Positions 1 through 7,449 of a stretch of DNA of 12,141 nt are shown in pieces. This DNA is from Desulfohalobiaceae bacterium (lineage in GTDB: Bacteria; Desulfobacterota; Desulfovibrionia; Desulfovibrionales; Desulfothermaceae), in assembly GCA_021737525.1 (NCBI GenBank), contig JAIPDU010000025.1:1-12141 (forward strand), given 5' to 3'. Position 1 is the first letter of the stretch, and every line of letters begins with the position of its first letter. The position numbers and the translations under genes were made by a program. The notes under the pieces were generated by a model. That model was not told where the DNA came from. It saw only the letters and a program-made list of their open reading frames with translations, and made no database searches.

Positions 1-219
1 CATGCGCCCCATCAGGCAGTTGCGGATCTGCTGCAGAGAGGATCGGGTCTTGGCCACTTCCCGCGATTCCTTGAGGCTCAGCCATGCCCCGTCTCCCAGG
101 AAAAGAAGCAGTCCCATGACAACCAGGACCAGGGCCAGCTCGACAAAGGTGAATCCCTGCTCCTGCTCCGGCCCTTTCCCGGGGCGGATCTTTTCGAGGT
201 GGTCGCGAAGGGGCATCAT
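1..219 (-). CDS. Type IV prepilin (5' part, runs off left edge)
   Basis: The reverse complement reads through 73 codons without a stop and continues beyond the window. After a short charged leader of about 22 residues comes the class III prepilin signature EQGFTFVELALVLVVMG. The prepilin peptidase would cut after Gly22, the mature protein would start at Phe23, and the conserved Glu sits at mature position 5 (residue 27). A hydrophobic helix follows (about residues 23-42), then the start of an amphipathic segment (KTRSSLQQIRNCLMG) typical of pilin helix alpha1. It would be an inner-membrane pilin or pseudopilin subunit. The ATG codons at 219 and 216 are both possible starts, an in-frame GTG lies 15 bases upstream, and none has a strong ribosome site. 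It is transcribed away from the assembly operon to the right, so it probably belongs to a divergent pilin operon. Whether it is a major or minor pilin cannot be told from this fragment. Confidence 0.9.
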   Translation of the reverse strand, partial: MMPLRDHLEKIRPGKGPEQEQGFTFVELALVLVVMGLLLFLGDGAWLSLKESREVAKTRSSLQQIRNCLMGRM

Positions 220-560
220 GGGATAACTTGTCACCGGGTTCCGATTCCGGGTTGAAGAGAAAAAGAGGAGGCCCAATTGAGCAGGGCCAGGGCAAGGGGC
301 ACTAGACCGTTGTCTTCCCGGCGCGACCCTGAATCGCACCGCGGAAAAATGCGCGGCATCCGCGGACAAAGAACCCTGGGAATCCCATTGGATTCCGCCT
401 TTGGAACGTGTAAGGCTTGGTCTCCATGCCTCCAGCTTGATTTATGCTAGACTTTTTATTAATTATCTCATACGATTAATAAAATGACAAGGCAAGCACA
501 CTGTAATGACACGTGACAGGCATCTTACTGAAAACTCGAATAAATTGAAGTTGAGTAAGC
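220..560. other. Divergent intergenic region
   Basis: About 340 bases separate the leftward prepilin gene from the rightward operon. The part nearest the prepilin is GC-rich and shows nothing I recognise. From about 430 to 560 the composition becomes clearly AT-rich, as expected for the promoter region of both operons, and it holds a perfect dyad at 454-484 (separate entry). I saw no convincing sigma54 (GG-N10-GC) box and no clean sigma70 pair. A 44-codon ORF beginning at 506 has no ribosome site and is not called. Confidence 0.6.
454..484. promoter_or_regulatory. AT-rich perfect inverted repeat, candidate operator
   Basis: TTTTATTAAT at 454-463 is the exact reverse complement of ATTAATAAAA at 475-484, with an 11-base spacer. 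Ten perfect pairs with centres about 21 bases (two helical turns) apart fit a dimeric regulator site between divergent pilin operons. Being all A/T, it would be a weak RNA hairpin, so a DNA-binding role is more likely than termination. The dyad is seen directly; the function is inferred. Confidence 0.5.
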
Positions 561-734
561 ATGGATTCCTTCAACAGTCGTCGTCCTTTTGGGTTGATAT
601 TTCCCGGTCATCGGGAAAATCCGTGTCTTCAAAGCGGTAATTGCAATTGGGCGGGATATGAGCCCGTGATCTCAAGCGAAATCACTTGTCCGGAATGCCT
701 TCTCCCGCAAGGCGAAACCGCTGCCCGCTTCTGA
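561..734 (+). CDS. Small four-cysteine protein, putative zinc-binding, unknown function
   Basis: An ATG ORF of 57 codons ends 10 bases before the ATPase start, so it may be the first gene of the operon. The product has Cys22, Cys28, Cys43 and Cys46, a CX5C...CX2C layout ending in ITCPECLLP. The second half (NWAGYEPVISSEITCPECL) looks like a small zinc-ribbon-type protein, in which an aromatic-Gly-Tyr segment and a Val-rich strand lead into a CPxC knuckle. There is no signal peptide or membrane segment, so it would be cytoplasmic. The ribosome site is weak (GAG five bases before ATG), and an in-frame TGA at 552-554 excludes a longer upstream start. I do not recognise a named family. It could be a chance ORF, but the cysteine pattern and the position argue for a real gene. 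Confidence 0.5.
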   Translation: MDSFNSRRPFGLIFPGHRENPCLQSGNCNWAGYEPVISSEITCPECLLPQGETAARF

Positions 735-744
735 ATGGGGCTAC

Positions 745-2412
745 GTGGCGCTTATGAATCAGGATATCTCACAACTTCTTGATCTTAATCACAATCCCTT
801 TACCCCCGCCACAACCCGGGAGGAATACTTCCATACCGAGGAAACCAGACAAGTCCTCGAGGAATTCCTCTTTGGAATCCAGGGCCGCAAGGGCTTTCTG
901 CTGCTCATAGGCGAGGTGGGAGTGGGCAAGACCTCCCTCCTCCTTCAGCTGCTGGAGAAGATGGAGGGTGATCAGTCCCTGAGGACCTCCTGGGTCTTTA
1001 ATACCTACTTGGACAGGATCGATCTCCTGCGGTCCGTTGCCACGGATTTCGGCCTGCGTATCGCCCCCGGGGCCCACCTCGCCAGTATCATAGACGAGCT
1101 CCATCGCTATTTTCTGCAGGCGAACAACGAGGGTTCCAATTGCGCCATTGTCATCGACGAGGCCCATAACCTCTCACCGGAAGGTCTGGAATCGTTGCGC
1201 ATGCTCTCCAACCTGGAAGGGGAGCAAACCAAGCTCGTCCAGATCGTGCTGGCTGGACAGCCGGAGCTGGAGACCCTTCTTCGCAGGAGCCAGCTCCGCC
1301 AGCTCCGCAGCCGTATCTATATCAGCAGGATCCTGCATCCGCTGGGCAAGGAGGATACCTATCGCTACGTAACGTTCAAGCTGTCCGCTGCCAAGTCCCA
1401 GCTCAGACTGCCCCAATCGTCCCTGCGCTTGTTGTGGCAGGCTTGTCGGGGAAATATACGCTTAATCAATCTCATCATGGATCGGGCCCTCCATCTGCTG
1501 GCGGTGCATGACAGCCGGAGGTTGTCCCCGGGAGTGGTTCGGGCGGCTATTCAGGATATCGCCGAGTACCAGAGGGGTATCAAGTCCAGTCTTAAGCGGG
1601 CCAGATTCCGGAGGGTGGGCCTCGCCACAGCCATCGTGGTCCTTCTCCTTCTGGGCTCCTTCTATACCCTGAATGTGCTCAAGATCGAGCCCTTTCACCG
1701 CCTTTTTCAAACCCACTTTGTTTCTCGGGGCAATGCCGGCTATGCCCAGGTGGAACAAAGCGGTGTTGTGCGACGGGAGATCAGGCAGGTGTTCATGAAA
1801 GCGAATCAAACGCAAAACCGTACCCGGGAGCCCGCCGCCGAGCAGTCCCTGAATCGGACGAGCCAGGTGGTGGACGGGAATGCTTCCTCTGGTCCACAGA
1901 ACAAGGAAAATAGCACTGTTGCCTCCTCTTCTCCGGACAAGGCGTTCACTGGGTTCCTCAAGCCCTACGAGCTGACCGGCCTTCGGGATACCCTTCATGA
2001 GGCAATCGAGCACGGGAACGCCACTCTGTTCCGGGATCGGCTGCCGGACTCCGTAGGGCTGATCAGGCTGGAGAGGCTGCCGGAGCAAAAAGCCATACCC
2101 TTCACCGCCCTCTCCTGGAAGGATCGAACCGGGAAGGACCCGGAGTGGATAGCCCTCTGGCGGCCTCTGCTCCGGATCGAGAAAAAATTTCCCAATCGAG
2201 CGGAGGAGGAGGACATCCTGCTTTTGCAGAAGATGCTCCAGGAGCTCGGATTTTACAACGGGCCCTTGGACGGGGTGTTCGGACAGGAGACCCTCCGCTC
2301 GGTGGATGCCTTCCAGAAGGCCCACGCTCTGTCCAGGACCCACGGTCCGGACCCGCAAACCCTTTTCTGGATCTGCAATGCGTTTGAGCTTGCCCGGAAG
2401 GAACGGGGATGA
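745..2412 (+). CDS. ExeA/GspA/MshM-like AAA+ ATPase with peptidoglycan-binding domain
   Basis: A 555-residue protein with three parts. Residues about 10-280 form an ExeA-type AAA+ domain: an NPF...Y-F motif at 17-29, Walker A GEVGVGKTS (56-64) and Walker B AIVIDEAHNL (134-143). A single transmembrane segment spans about 291-312 (ATAIVVLLLLGSF). After a polar linker, the C-terminus (about 487-545) has a PG_binding_1-type repeat, with LLLQKMLQELGFYNGPLDG followed by VFGQETLR and a VDAFQKAH helix. This matches Aeromonas ExeA (GspA) in length and order, whereas MshM is usually the shorter ATPase part. ExeA with ExeB binds peptidoglycan and helps assemble the secretin; a similar role for the pilus secretin downstream is inferred. 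The start is GTG at 745 or ATG at 754; GGGG at 737-740 serves the GTG poorly and the ATG loosely. The stop overlaps the next gene as ATGA, implying translational coupling. Confidence 0.93.
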   Translation: MALMNQDISQLLDLNHNPFTPATTREEYFHTEETRQVLEEFLFGIQGRKGFLLLIGEVGVGKTSLLLQLLEKMEGDQSLRTSWVFNTYLDRIDLLRSVATDFGLRIAPGAHLASIIDELHRYFLQANNEGSNCAIVIDEAHNLSPEGLESLRMLSNLEGEQTKLVQIVLAGQPELETLLRRSQLRQLRSRIYISRILHPLGKEDTYRYVTFKLSAAKSQLRLPQSSLRLLWQACRGNIRLINLIMDRALHLLAVHDSRRLSPGVVRAAIQDIAEYQRGIKSSLKRARFRRVGLATAIVVLLLLGSFYTLNVLKIEPFHRLFQTHFVSRGNAGYAQVEQSGVVRREIRQVFMKANQTQNRTREPAAEQSLNRTSQVVDGNASSGPQNKENSTVASSSPDKAFTGFLKPYELTGLRDTLHEAIEHGNATLFRDRLPDSVGLIRLERLPEQKAIPFTALSWKDRTGKDPEWIALWRPLLRIEKKFPNRAEEEDILLLQKMLQELGFYNGPLDGVFGQETLRSVDAFQKAHALSRTHGPDPQTLFWICNAFELARKERG

Positions 2413-4064
2413 GCGCCGAGGAAAGCCAGCTCAAGATCGGGAGCCTGCTCAAGAAGAAGGGCATCATTACGGATAAGCATATCCGCTATGCCCTGAATGT
2501 GCAGAAGATAACCCGGGAAAAGCTGGGCAAGGTCCTGACCCGCGTGGGCCTGGTGACCGAGGTCGAGCTGGTCCGGACAGTCGCGGAACAGCTCGATCTC
2601 AAAGTGGTTGATCTGCAGAAGGTCGATCCGGAGATGGAGCTCCTGCGGCTCTTCAATCGCAATTTCTGCCTGAACAACAGGTTCTTTCCGGTCCGCAGGA
2701 AAAACGACACCCTTTTGCTCGTGACCTCGGAGCTGCCCACAACACGCCTGTCACATGACATCCGCCGCATTACCGGACTCATGCCCAAGTTCGCTCTCAC
2801 CGAAGAGAGCCGTCTCCTGACATATATCTATAACTATTTTTTCTTTCTAGAGAATCCTGTCGAGGAGCTCCTGCACCGGGAAATCCGTACCCTGGCCGCC
2901 GACTCCACGAGAACGGTCAGCCCGGACAATTTTCTGCACTATCTCTTGCTTTTCGCGGTCAAGCTGCGCAGCACCGATATCCACTTGCGGCCCATGCCCC
3001 AGGGGATCAGCGTGAACTTCCGCATCGACGGGGTGCTTCAGGATATCGCCTTCATCCCCAAACACCTCTCCAGGATCATCACCTCGATCAAGCTCCAAGC
3101 GGACATGGATATCTCCGAGCAGCGCCTGCCCCAGGACGGCCGCTGGCACACCACGATCCTGGAGAGGCCCTACGACATCCGTGTTTCCACCGTGGTGACC
3201 CCGGACGGGGAGAATGTGGTCATGCGGCTCCTGTCCCAGGAGCAGGCCTCTTTTTCCCTGGGAAGCCTGGGCTTTATGTCCCAGGACGTCCCCACCCTGA
3301 TACGGGTCTTCAACGAGCCCTTCGGAGTCGTTCTGTTGACCGGGCCCACGGGATCCGGAAAGTCCACGACCCTTGTGGCCGGGCTCAATTCCCTGGATCT
3401 GATCGACAAGAATGTCTTGACCATCGAGAATCCCATAGAATATCTGGTTCCCCTTGCCCGTCAGACCCAAGTCAACGAGGCGGCGGGGTACGATTTTTCC
3501 AATGCCATGCGTCACTTCCTGCGGCACGACCCCGATGTCATCCTCGTGGGCGAGATGCGCGACGAGCCGACGGCCAAAATGGCCATGAACGCGGCCACAA
3601 CCGGTCACATGGTCCTGTCCACCTTGCACTCGAACACCGCTCTGGGGGCCATTCCTCGGCTTTACGGTCTGGGGGTGGACAGCCAAACCCTTTCCGAATC
3701 ACTCTTGGCCGTGGTGTCCCAGCGGCTTCTCCGCACCCTGTGTCCCTACTGTTACAAGACCGCCACCCCGACCCAGGAGGATCTGGAATATCTGGACAAG
3801 GAGGTGAAGACCCTCTATGTCCCCCAGGGCTGCGATGCGTGCAACCAAACCGGGTACATGGGGCGGACCATCCTCTACGAGAATCTCATCGTCGACAGCA
3901 CTCTCCGGAATCTTCTGGAGCGGAGGGCCGAGCTCCACGAGATCGAGGAGCAGGCCTACGAGAAGGGTTTTCGCAATATGTTCCACATCGGGGTTTCCAA
4001 GGTGGAGAGCGGCCAGACCAGCGTGACCGAGCTGCAGAGGGTTATCGGTCGCCTGCGCTATTGA
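2409..4064 (+). CDS. mshE: MshE-type pilus assembly ATPase (GspE/PilB family) with MshEN domain
   Basis: A 551-residue hexameric secretion ATPase that powers pilus extension at the inner membrane. The N-terminus has two 24-residue MshEN motifs at residues 9-32 (KIGSLLKKKG...ALNVQ) and 38-61 (KLGKVLTRVG...VAEQ), separated by 5 residues. This is the tandem arrangement that binds c-di-GMP in MshE. The catalytic half shows Walker A GPTGSGKST (312-320), an Asp-box-like TIENPIEY with Asn where Asp is usual, Walker B DPDVILVGEMRD (374-385) and a His box (GHMVLSTLHSNT). Two CxxC pairs (Cys445/448 and Cys475/478) form the GspE-type zinc site. Length and order match MshE and GspE proteins. ATG at 2409 overlaps the upstream stop, with GGAAGGAACGGGG as ribosome site. 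Regulation by c-di-GMP is expected from the domain but not proven; both motifs begin with Lys rather than Arg. Confidence 0.96.
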   Translation: MSAEESQLKIGSLLKKKGIITDKHIRYALNVQKITREKLGKVLTRVGLVTEVELVRTVAEQLDLKVVDLQKVDPEMELLRLFNRNFCLNNRFFPVRRKNDTLLLVTSELPTTRLSHDIRRITGLMPKFALTEESRLLTYIYNYFFFLENPVEELLHREIRTLAADSTRTVSPDNFLHYLLLFAVKLRSTDIHLRPMPQGISVNFRIDGVLQDIAFIPKHLSRIITSIKLQADMDISEQRLPQDGRWHTTILERPYDIRVSTVVTPDGENVVMRLLSQEQASFSLGSLGFMSQDVPTLIRVFNEPFGVVLLTGPTGSGKSTTLVAGLNSLDLIDKNVLTIENPIEYLVPLARQTQVNEAAGYDFSNAMRHFLRHDPDVILVGEMRDEPTAKMAMNAATTGHMVLSTLHSNTALGAIPRLYGLGVDSQTLSESLLAVVSQRLLRTLCPYCYKTATPTQEDLEYLDKEVKTLYVPQGCDACNQTGYMGRTILYENLIVDSTLRNLLERRAELHEIEEQAYEKGFRNMFHIGVSKVESGQTSVTELQRVIGRLRY

Positions 4065-4154
4065 TTGGGGCCAGGTAACAGGAGGCCGGGGAATTTTCCG
4101 GGCGCACGGGAGCGTGTCTCGAGGATCTCGTGAGCCGTTCGCCGGAGCTTTTTT

Positions 4155-5384
4155 ATGCCAGTCTATCGCTATAAGCTCCTCGGGCCGGAAGGAGGGATAG
4201 AAAAGGACACCGTGGAGCTGCCCTTCGAGGATCCCATTCCGGCTATTCGCTACCTGGAGCGTCAAGGTGGAGTGGTGGTCAAGATAGACCGCCTGGCCAG
4301 GTTTCTCGGAACCCTGGCCCTCATCGAGCGGCACGGCTTGACCAAGATCACGCGACAGGACCTGGCGGAGTTCTTCAACAATCTGTCCATGATGCTCTCA
4401 GCCGGTGTTCCCATCCTGTCCGCCCTCAAGGAGATCGGCCAGGACTTGCAGAACCGCCGGCTCAAGACCCTGATCAGTTTCATATGCACGGATATCGAGC
4501 TGGGGCAGACCTTCTCCGAGAGCTTCGCCAAGCATCGCCGCATCTTTCCCGATCTGGTGATCAACATGATCCGCATCGGGGAAGAGACTGGCCGGCTGGA
4601 CCAGATGAGCCTCAAGATCTCCGAGCACTATCAGCATGTGGACAAGATTATCTCCGACACCAAGAGGGCTGTCCGCTATCCCTCGGCGGTGCTCGTGCTC
4701 GTCTGCGGGGCCGTGGCCTTCTGGTTCCTCTATGTGGTCCCCCAGATCATAGGCCTCTTTCAGGAGCTGGACCTGACCCTGCCCTTTATCACCAAGCTGT
4801 TGCTCTATATCTCCAATGTGGTGCAGGCCACCTACATGTGGATCGTCCTGGGGCTCATCATCCTGGTGGTCTCGGTGATGCTGGGACGTCGCCACATCGG
4901 GAAATTCCGCTACTGGTCCGATGCCATTTTCCTGCGCCTGCCCATCGTCTCCCGAATCATCGAGACCTCGCTTATCGCCAGGATCACGGAGAATCTGGGC
5001 ATTCTTCTCGGAGCCGGGGTGACAGTGACCCGCACCTTGAATATCATCATTGATTCCCTGAACAATCTGGTCTACAAGCAGCGCATGGAAGGGGTCAAAA
5101 ACCAGGTCATGCTGGGCAATTCCATCTCCGAGTCCATGCGCGAGACCAAGGCCCTGCATGTGTTCGCTATCCGAATGATCGCGGTTGGCGAGGAAACCGG
5201 GAGGCTGGACGAGCAGACGGAATACGTGGCCCGGGTCTACCGGGATCGGCTGGATAAGCTGGTCGCCACCCTGAGCCAGACCATCGAGCCGCTTCTGCTC
5301 ACGGTGATGGGGCTCATCTTCGCCCTGGTCATTGCCGGGCTCCTGTTCCCGGTGTACGATCTGATCACCAAGATCCAGATGTGA
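4155..5384 (+). CDS. mshG: MshG/GspF/PilC inner-membrane platform protein
   Basis: A 409-residue polytopic membrane protein on which the assembly ATPase acts. It has the duplicated GspF domain: the first copy (about 70-195) contains MLSAGVPILSALKEI and MIRIGEETGRLDQM, the second (about 270-400) contains ILLGAGVTVTRTLNI and MIAVGEETGRLDEQ. The repeated GEETGRLD motif is diagnostic. Hydrophobic segments lie at about 177-200, 225-245 and 380-403, the usual three-helix pattern. The N-terminal 60 residues (YRYKLLGPEGGIE...) resemble the N-terminal extension of MshG and GspF. ATG at 4155 is preceded by CGGAG about 8 bases upstream. It lies 90 bases after the ATPase gene, in the same order as mshE-mshG in Vibrio. 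Confidence is high for the family; the msh rather than gsp name rests on the neighbouring MshEN domain and the gene order. Confidence 0.95.
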   Translation: MPVYRYKLLGPEGGIEKDTVELPFEDPIPAIRYLERQGGVVVKIDRLARFLGTLALIERHGLTKITRQDLAEFFNNLSMMLSAGVPILSALKEIGQDLQNRRLKTLISFICTDIELGQTFSESFAKHRRIFPDLVINMIRIGEETGRLDQMSLKISEHYQHVDKIISDTKRAVRYPSAVLVLVCGAVAFWFLYVVPQIIGLFQELDLTLPFITKLLLYISNVVQATYMWIVLGLIILVVSVMLGRRHIGKFRYWSDAIFLRLPIVSRIIETSLIARITENLGILLGAGVTVTRTLNIIIDSLNNLVYKQRMEGVKNQVMLGNSISESMRETKALHVFAIRMIAVGEETGRLDEQTEYVARVYRDRLDKLVATLSQTIEPLLLTVMGLIFALVIAGLLFPVYDLITKIQM

Positions 5385-5428
5385 TGCTTCGGAGAAGAGG
5401 GGGCGGCCTCATTCGCCAGTTGGAACCA

Positions 5429-5511
5429 TTCAGGGGACATTTTGAACCGCCAAGGGCGACTGGAGTCACACCATGGGTCTGAGGGGCGGTTAGCCCCCTG
5501 AACCCTTGGCG
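5429..5511. repeat. Composite palindrome in intergenic gap, possible IS-end relic
   Basis: The 156-base gap before the next gene holds two overlapping inverted repeats. TTCAGGGG (5429-5436) pairs with CCCCTGAA (5495-5502), and AACCGCC (5445-5451) pairs with GGCGGTT (5485-5491). Alternatively CGCCAAGGG (5448-5456) pairs with CCCTTGGCG (5503-5511). A local hairpin GGGGC-GGTTA-GCCCC sits at 5483-5497. Read on the minus strand, GGTTCAAAATGTCCCCTGAA resembles terminal repeats of IS21-like elements, but no istA/istB is present. The repeats are exact; the origin is a guess. It could instead act on the mRNA between the platform and PilO-like genes. Confidence 0.45.
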
Positions 5512-5540
5512 CCGGCTCAATCGAGGCAGGCAAGGACGAC

Positions 5541-6026
5541 ATGCTGCGTTGGATACTGACCACGATGCTCACCGGGGCCATGCTCGCCGCGGTCTTTGCC
5601 GCGGTGCAGCAGTACGAGGTCAAGGTCTTCAGGCAGAAGCGCGTTCAGGCCCTTGAGAGCCGTCTCGGGGATCTTAAGGGCTGGTACGGGCAACACCTGG
5701 ATCAGAACCGTCGACTGGCGGAGTGGCGCTCCCTGTGGCAAGACATTCAGCGCAAGGGCCTCCGGGAGAAGCAATGGGACCGTAGCCCCATCACCATTGT
5801 GACCAGCCTGACGCGGGGAGAGCAGGAAAAGCTCCTGCTCCTGCTGGCCAATGACCGGAAGCGGGGCGGCAACTTCTGGTACGTGCCGCGCAAGCTGTCC
5901 ATTCAAGGGGAAAAACAGGACCAGGCCTCGGACCTGACCTTTCAGGTCCGCTTTTCCGGGGTCTTGGTCAAACCGGATCCGTATGCCCCGGAGCCCGGGC
6001 GGAACACAGGCAACGGCAAACAATGA
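5541..6026 (+). CDS. Single-pass inner-membrane protein, PilO/MshJ- or MshF-like
   Basis: A 161-residue protein starting at ATG 5541, with AAGGA six bases upstream. One transmembrane segment lies at about residues 5-22 (ILTTMLTGAMLAAVFAAV). A charged coiled-coil-like helix follows (about 28-75, heptad-like QKRVQALESRLGDL...RRLAEWRSLW). A small alpha/beta region (about 80-145) ends in strands such as DLTFQVRFSGVLVKP. This is the architecture of PilO, GspM and MshJ, which sit in the alignment complex between platform and secretin. Its place right after mshG is where mshF lies in Vibrio, so MshF is the positional alternative. There is no catalytic motif. The C-terminal 15 residues are Pro/Gly/Asn-rich and probably disordered. 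The assignment rests on topology and neighbours rather than clear sequence identity. Confidence 0.8.
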   Translation: MLRWILTTMLTGAMLAAVFAAVQQYEVKVFRQKRVQALESRLGDLKGWYGQHLDQNRRLAEWRSLWQDIQRKGLREKQWDRSPITIVTSLTRGEQEKLLLLLANDRKRGGNFWYVPRKLSIQGEKQDQASDLTFQVRFSGVLVKPDPYAPEPGRNTGNGKQ

Positions 6027-6037
6027 GCCCATAGCCC

Positions 6038-7414
6038 ATGCCCCAGGAAACACCCCCGCAAGCCACTTCCTCCGCCTTTCCGGTGCGCAGTCCCCCTCGC
6101 TTCCGGCCCCTGGTGCTCGAATTCCAGGAGGAGTGGGTCTTCCTTTCCCGCGACTCCGCCTCCCTCCTGACCGATCTCCAGGACCTCGCCTCCTCCGTGG
6201 TGTGGATCGTCGATTATCAGGAGAGCTCCGGCCCGGGCACCATCGAGGTTCAGACTTCCCCCAAGTACGCTCCCATGCTGGCGCGAAGGCATCTCGAGGA
6301 GCAGGGGGTCTACTCCAGCGAGGCCGGGCGGCTCTGGATCTACGCCAAGCAGGCCCTGGAGAAGAACAGGACCCGGGTCCTGTACCACATCTTCCCGGCG
6401 CATCCGCATACAGCCCTGGAGCAGCGCTACCTCGCCACGGAGACCGGATTTCAGGCCTTTGACACAGTGGGCCTTTTGTGGTCCCTGTTACTCGGGCAGA
6501 AGGGGAAAAAGCCCCGGGCCATGGTGCTGCACCTCCCGGACTCCCTCCTTCTGCTGGCGGGGACGCGCAATCAGCTCGATCTCGCCAGGCGCTACTCCCA
6601 CAGATTCGGCAGCGGCCTGGATGAGGCGGCTTCCCTCATGGAGCAGGACCTCTCCTATCTGGAACAGGAACAGGCCCGGAAAGTCGAGGATATAGACTGG
6701 ATCCTGGCCTGGAGCGAGGAGGAGATTACCCGCCTGCCGGAGATGGAACGCGGGGTAGCTCCCTGGCCGGTCTGTTCCTATACCCTGGACGAGTCCCGTT
6801 CCATCTGGACCGGCCTGCCCTTTACCCTGGGCCGTCTCTCCGGAAAGTACAGCATTGCGGGCAGGGAGGAGTCCTGGCTTCGGCCCTTGGAGTCGGCGGA
6901 GCCAGCCCTGTGGGGAGGCTTGACCCTGGTCGCCCTGGTGGCGGGCGCCATGAGCCTGCAGCTCATGGGGGCGAATCGGGATCTTGGCCGACGCATTCAG
7001 GATCTCCAGGGCCGGATAGGGAGCTACGAGCGGGTCCTGGAGACAGCCCTGGAAAAGAAGCAAGCCCCGGCCTACCAGGGGCCCCTCGAGCTGGCCAGAC
7101 AGATCGGCAAGGCGCACAGCGCCCCCTCCTATGCGGCGATCTGGAACGAACTGGCCCGCCTCGCTCCGCAATCCTTGACCTTGACCGATCTCCTTTTGGA
7201 GTATGGCGAGAACAAGCTGACCCTGAGCCTGGAAGGGGAGATCGGCTTGGGTCTGGCCCAGGCCCAAGAGGTTTTCGGGGGCTTTGTGGGACGGCTCGGG
7301 GAGAGGGGATTCTCGGTTCGGCAGCGCTCCTTGAATCTGGCCCTGGACACGAGTCATTTCAGCCTCGACCTGGAGCTCCCCTACAGGGGCGCGGCTGGTG
7401 AAACCGAGGAATAG
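6038..7414 (+). CDS. MshI/GspL-like alignment protein (degenerate PilM part joined to PilN part)
   Basis: A 458-residue protein. The first about 285 residues are soluble and presumably cytoplasmic. They read like a degenerate actin-fold domain of the PilM/GspL type (strands such as PRAMVLHLPDSLLLLAG and a DTVGLLWSLL helix) without an obvious ATP-binding phosphate loop. One transmembrane helix spans about 291-310. A coiled coil (about 312-345, DLGRRIQDLQGRIGSYERVL) and a PilN/GspL-type periplasmic domain (about 355-450, LARLAPQSLTLTDLLLEYGENKL...) follow. This is the topology of MshI and GspL, which link the assembly ATPase to the periplasmic alignment complex. The start ATG lies 11 bases after the upstream stop and has a poor ribosome site, suggesting coupled translation. 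The exact subfamily is inferred from topology and context. Confidence 0.85.
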   Translation: MPQETPPQATSSAFPVRSPPRFRPLVLEFQEEWVFLSRDSASLLTDLQDLASSVVWIVDYQESSGPGTIEVQTSPKYAPMLARRHLEEQGVYSSEAGRLWIYAKQALEKNRTRVLYHIFPAHPHTALEQRYLATETGFQAFDTVGLLWSLLLGQKGKKPRAMVLHLPDSLLLLAGTRNQLDLARRYSHRFGSGLDEAASLMEQDLSYLEQEQARKVEDIDWILAWSEEEITRLPEMERGVAPWPVCSYTLDESRSIWTGLPFTLGRLSGKYSIAGREESWLRPLESAEPALWGGLTLVALVAGAMSLQLMGANRDLGRRIQDLQGRIGSYERVLETALEKKQAPAYQGPLELARQIGKAHSAPSYAAIWNELARLAPQSLTLTDLLLEYGENKLTLSLEGEIGLGLAQAQEVFGGFVGRLGERGFSVRQRSLNLALDTSHFSLDLELPYRGAAGETEE

Positions 7415-7449
7415 ATCCGGGCTCGGTGCCGCGAGCCCCGGAGAGGCCT

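Noticed and set aside
2..226. Plus-strand ORF of 74 codons at the left edge
   Set aside because: It is the antisense shadow of the prepilin gene, whose translation shows a clear GFTFVE motif.
600..618. TTTCCCG/CGGGAAA inverted repeat with 5-base loop as an operator
   Set aside because: Perfect 7-bp arms, but it lies inside the likely small CDS and is short, so I do not call it a separate site.
506..640. 44-codon ORF overlapping the four-cysteine ORF in another frame
   Set aside because: No ribosome site, Ser/Arg/Lys-rich composition without motif, and it overlaps the more convincing 561-734 frame.
1462..2358. Minus-strand 298-codon ORF opposite the ExeA-like gene
   Set aside because: Shadow ORF: no recognisable domain, low-complexity composition, and the plus-strand frame has clear AAA+ and peptidoglycan-binding motifs.
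4065..4154. Terminator or promoter in the gap between the ATPase and platform genes
   Set aside because: Only 4-bp stems (for example CGAG-GAT-CTCG) and no T-run or promoter boxes were seen.
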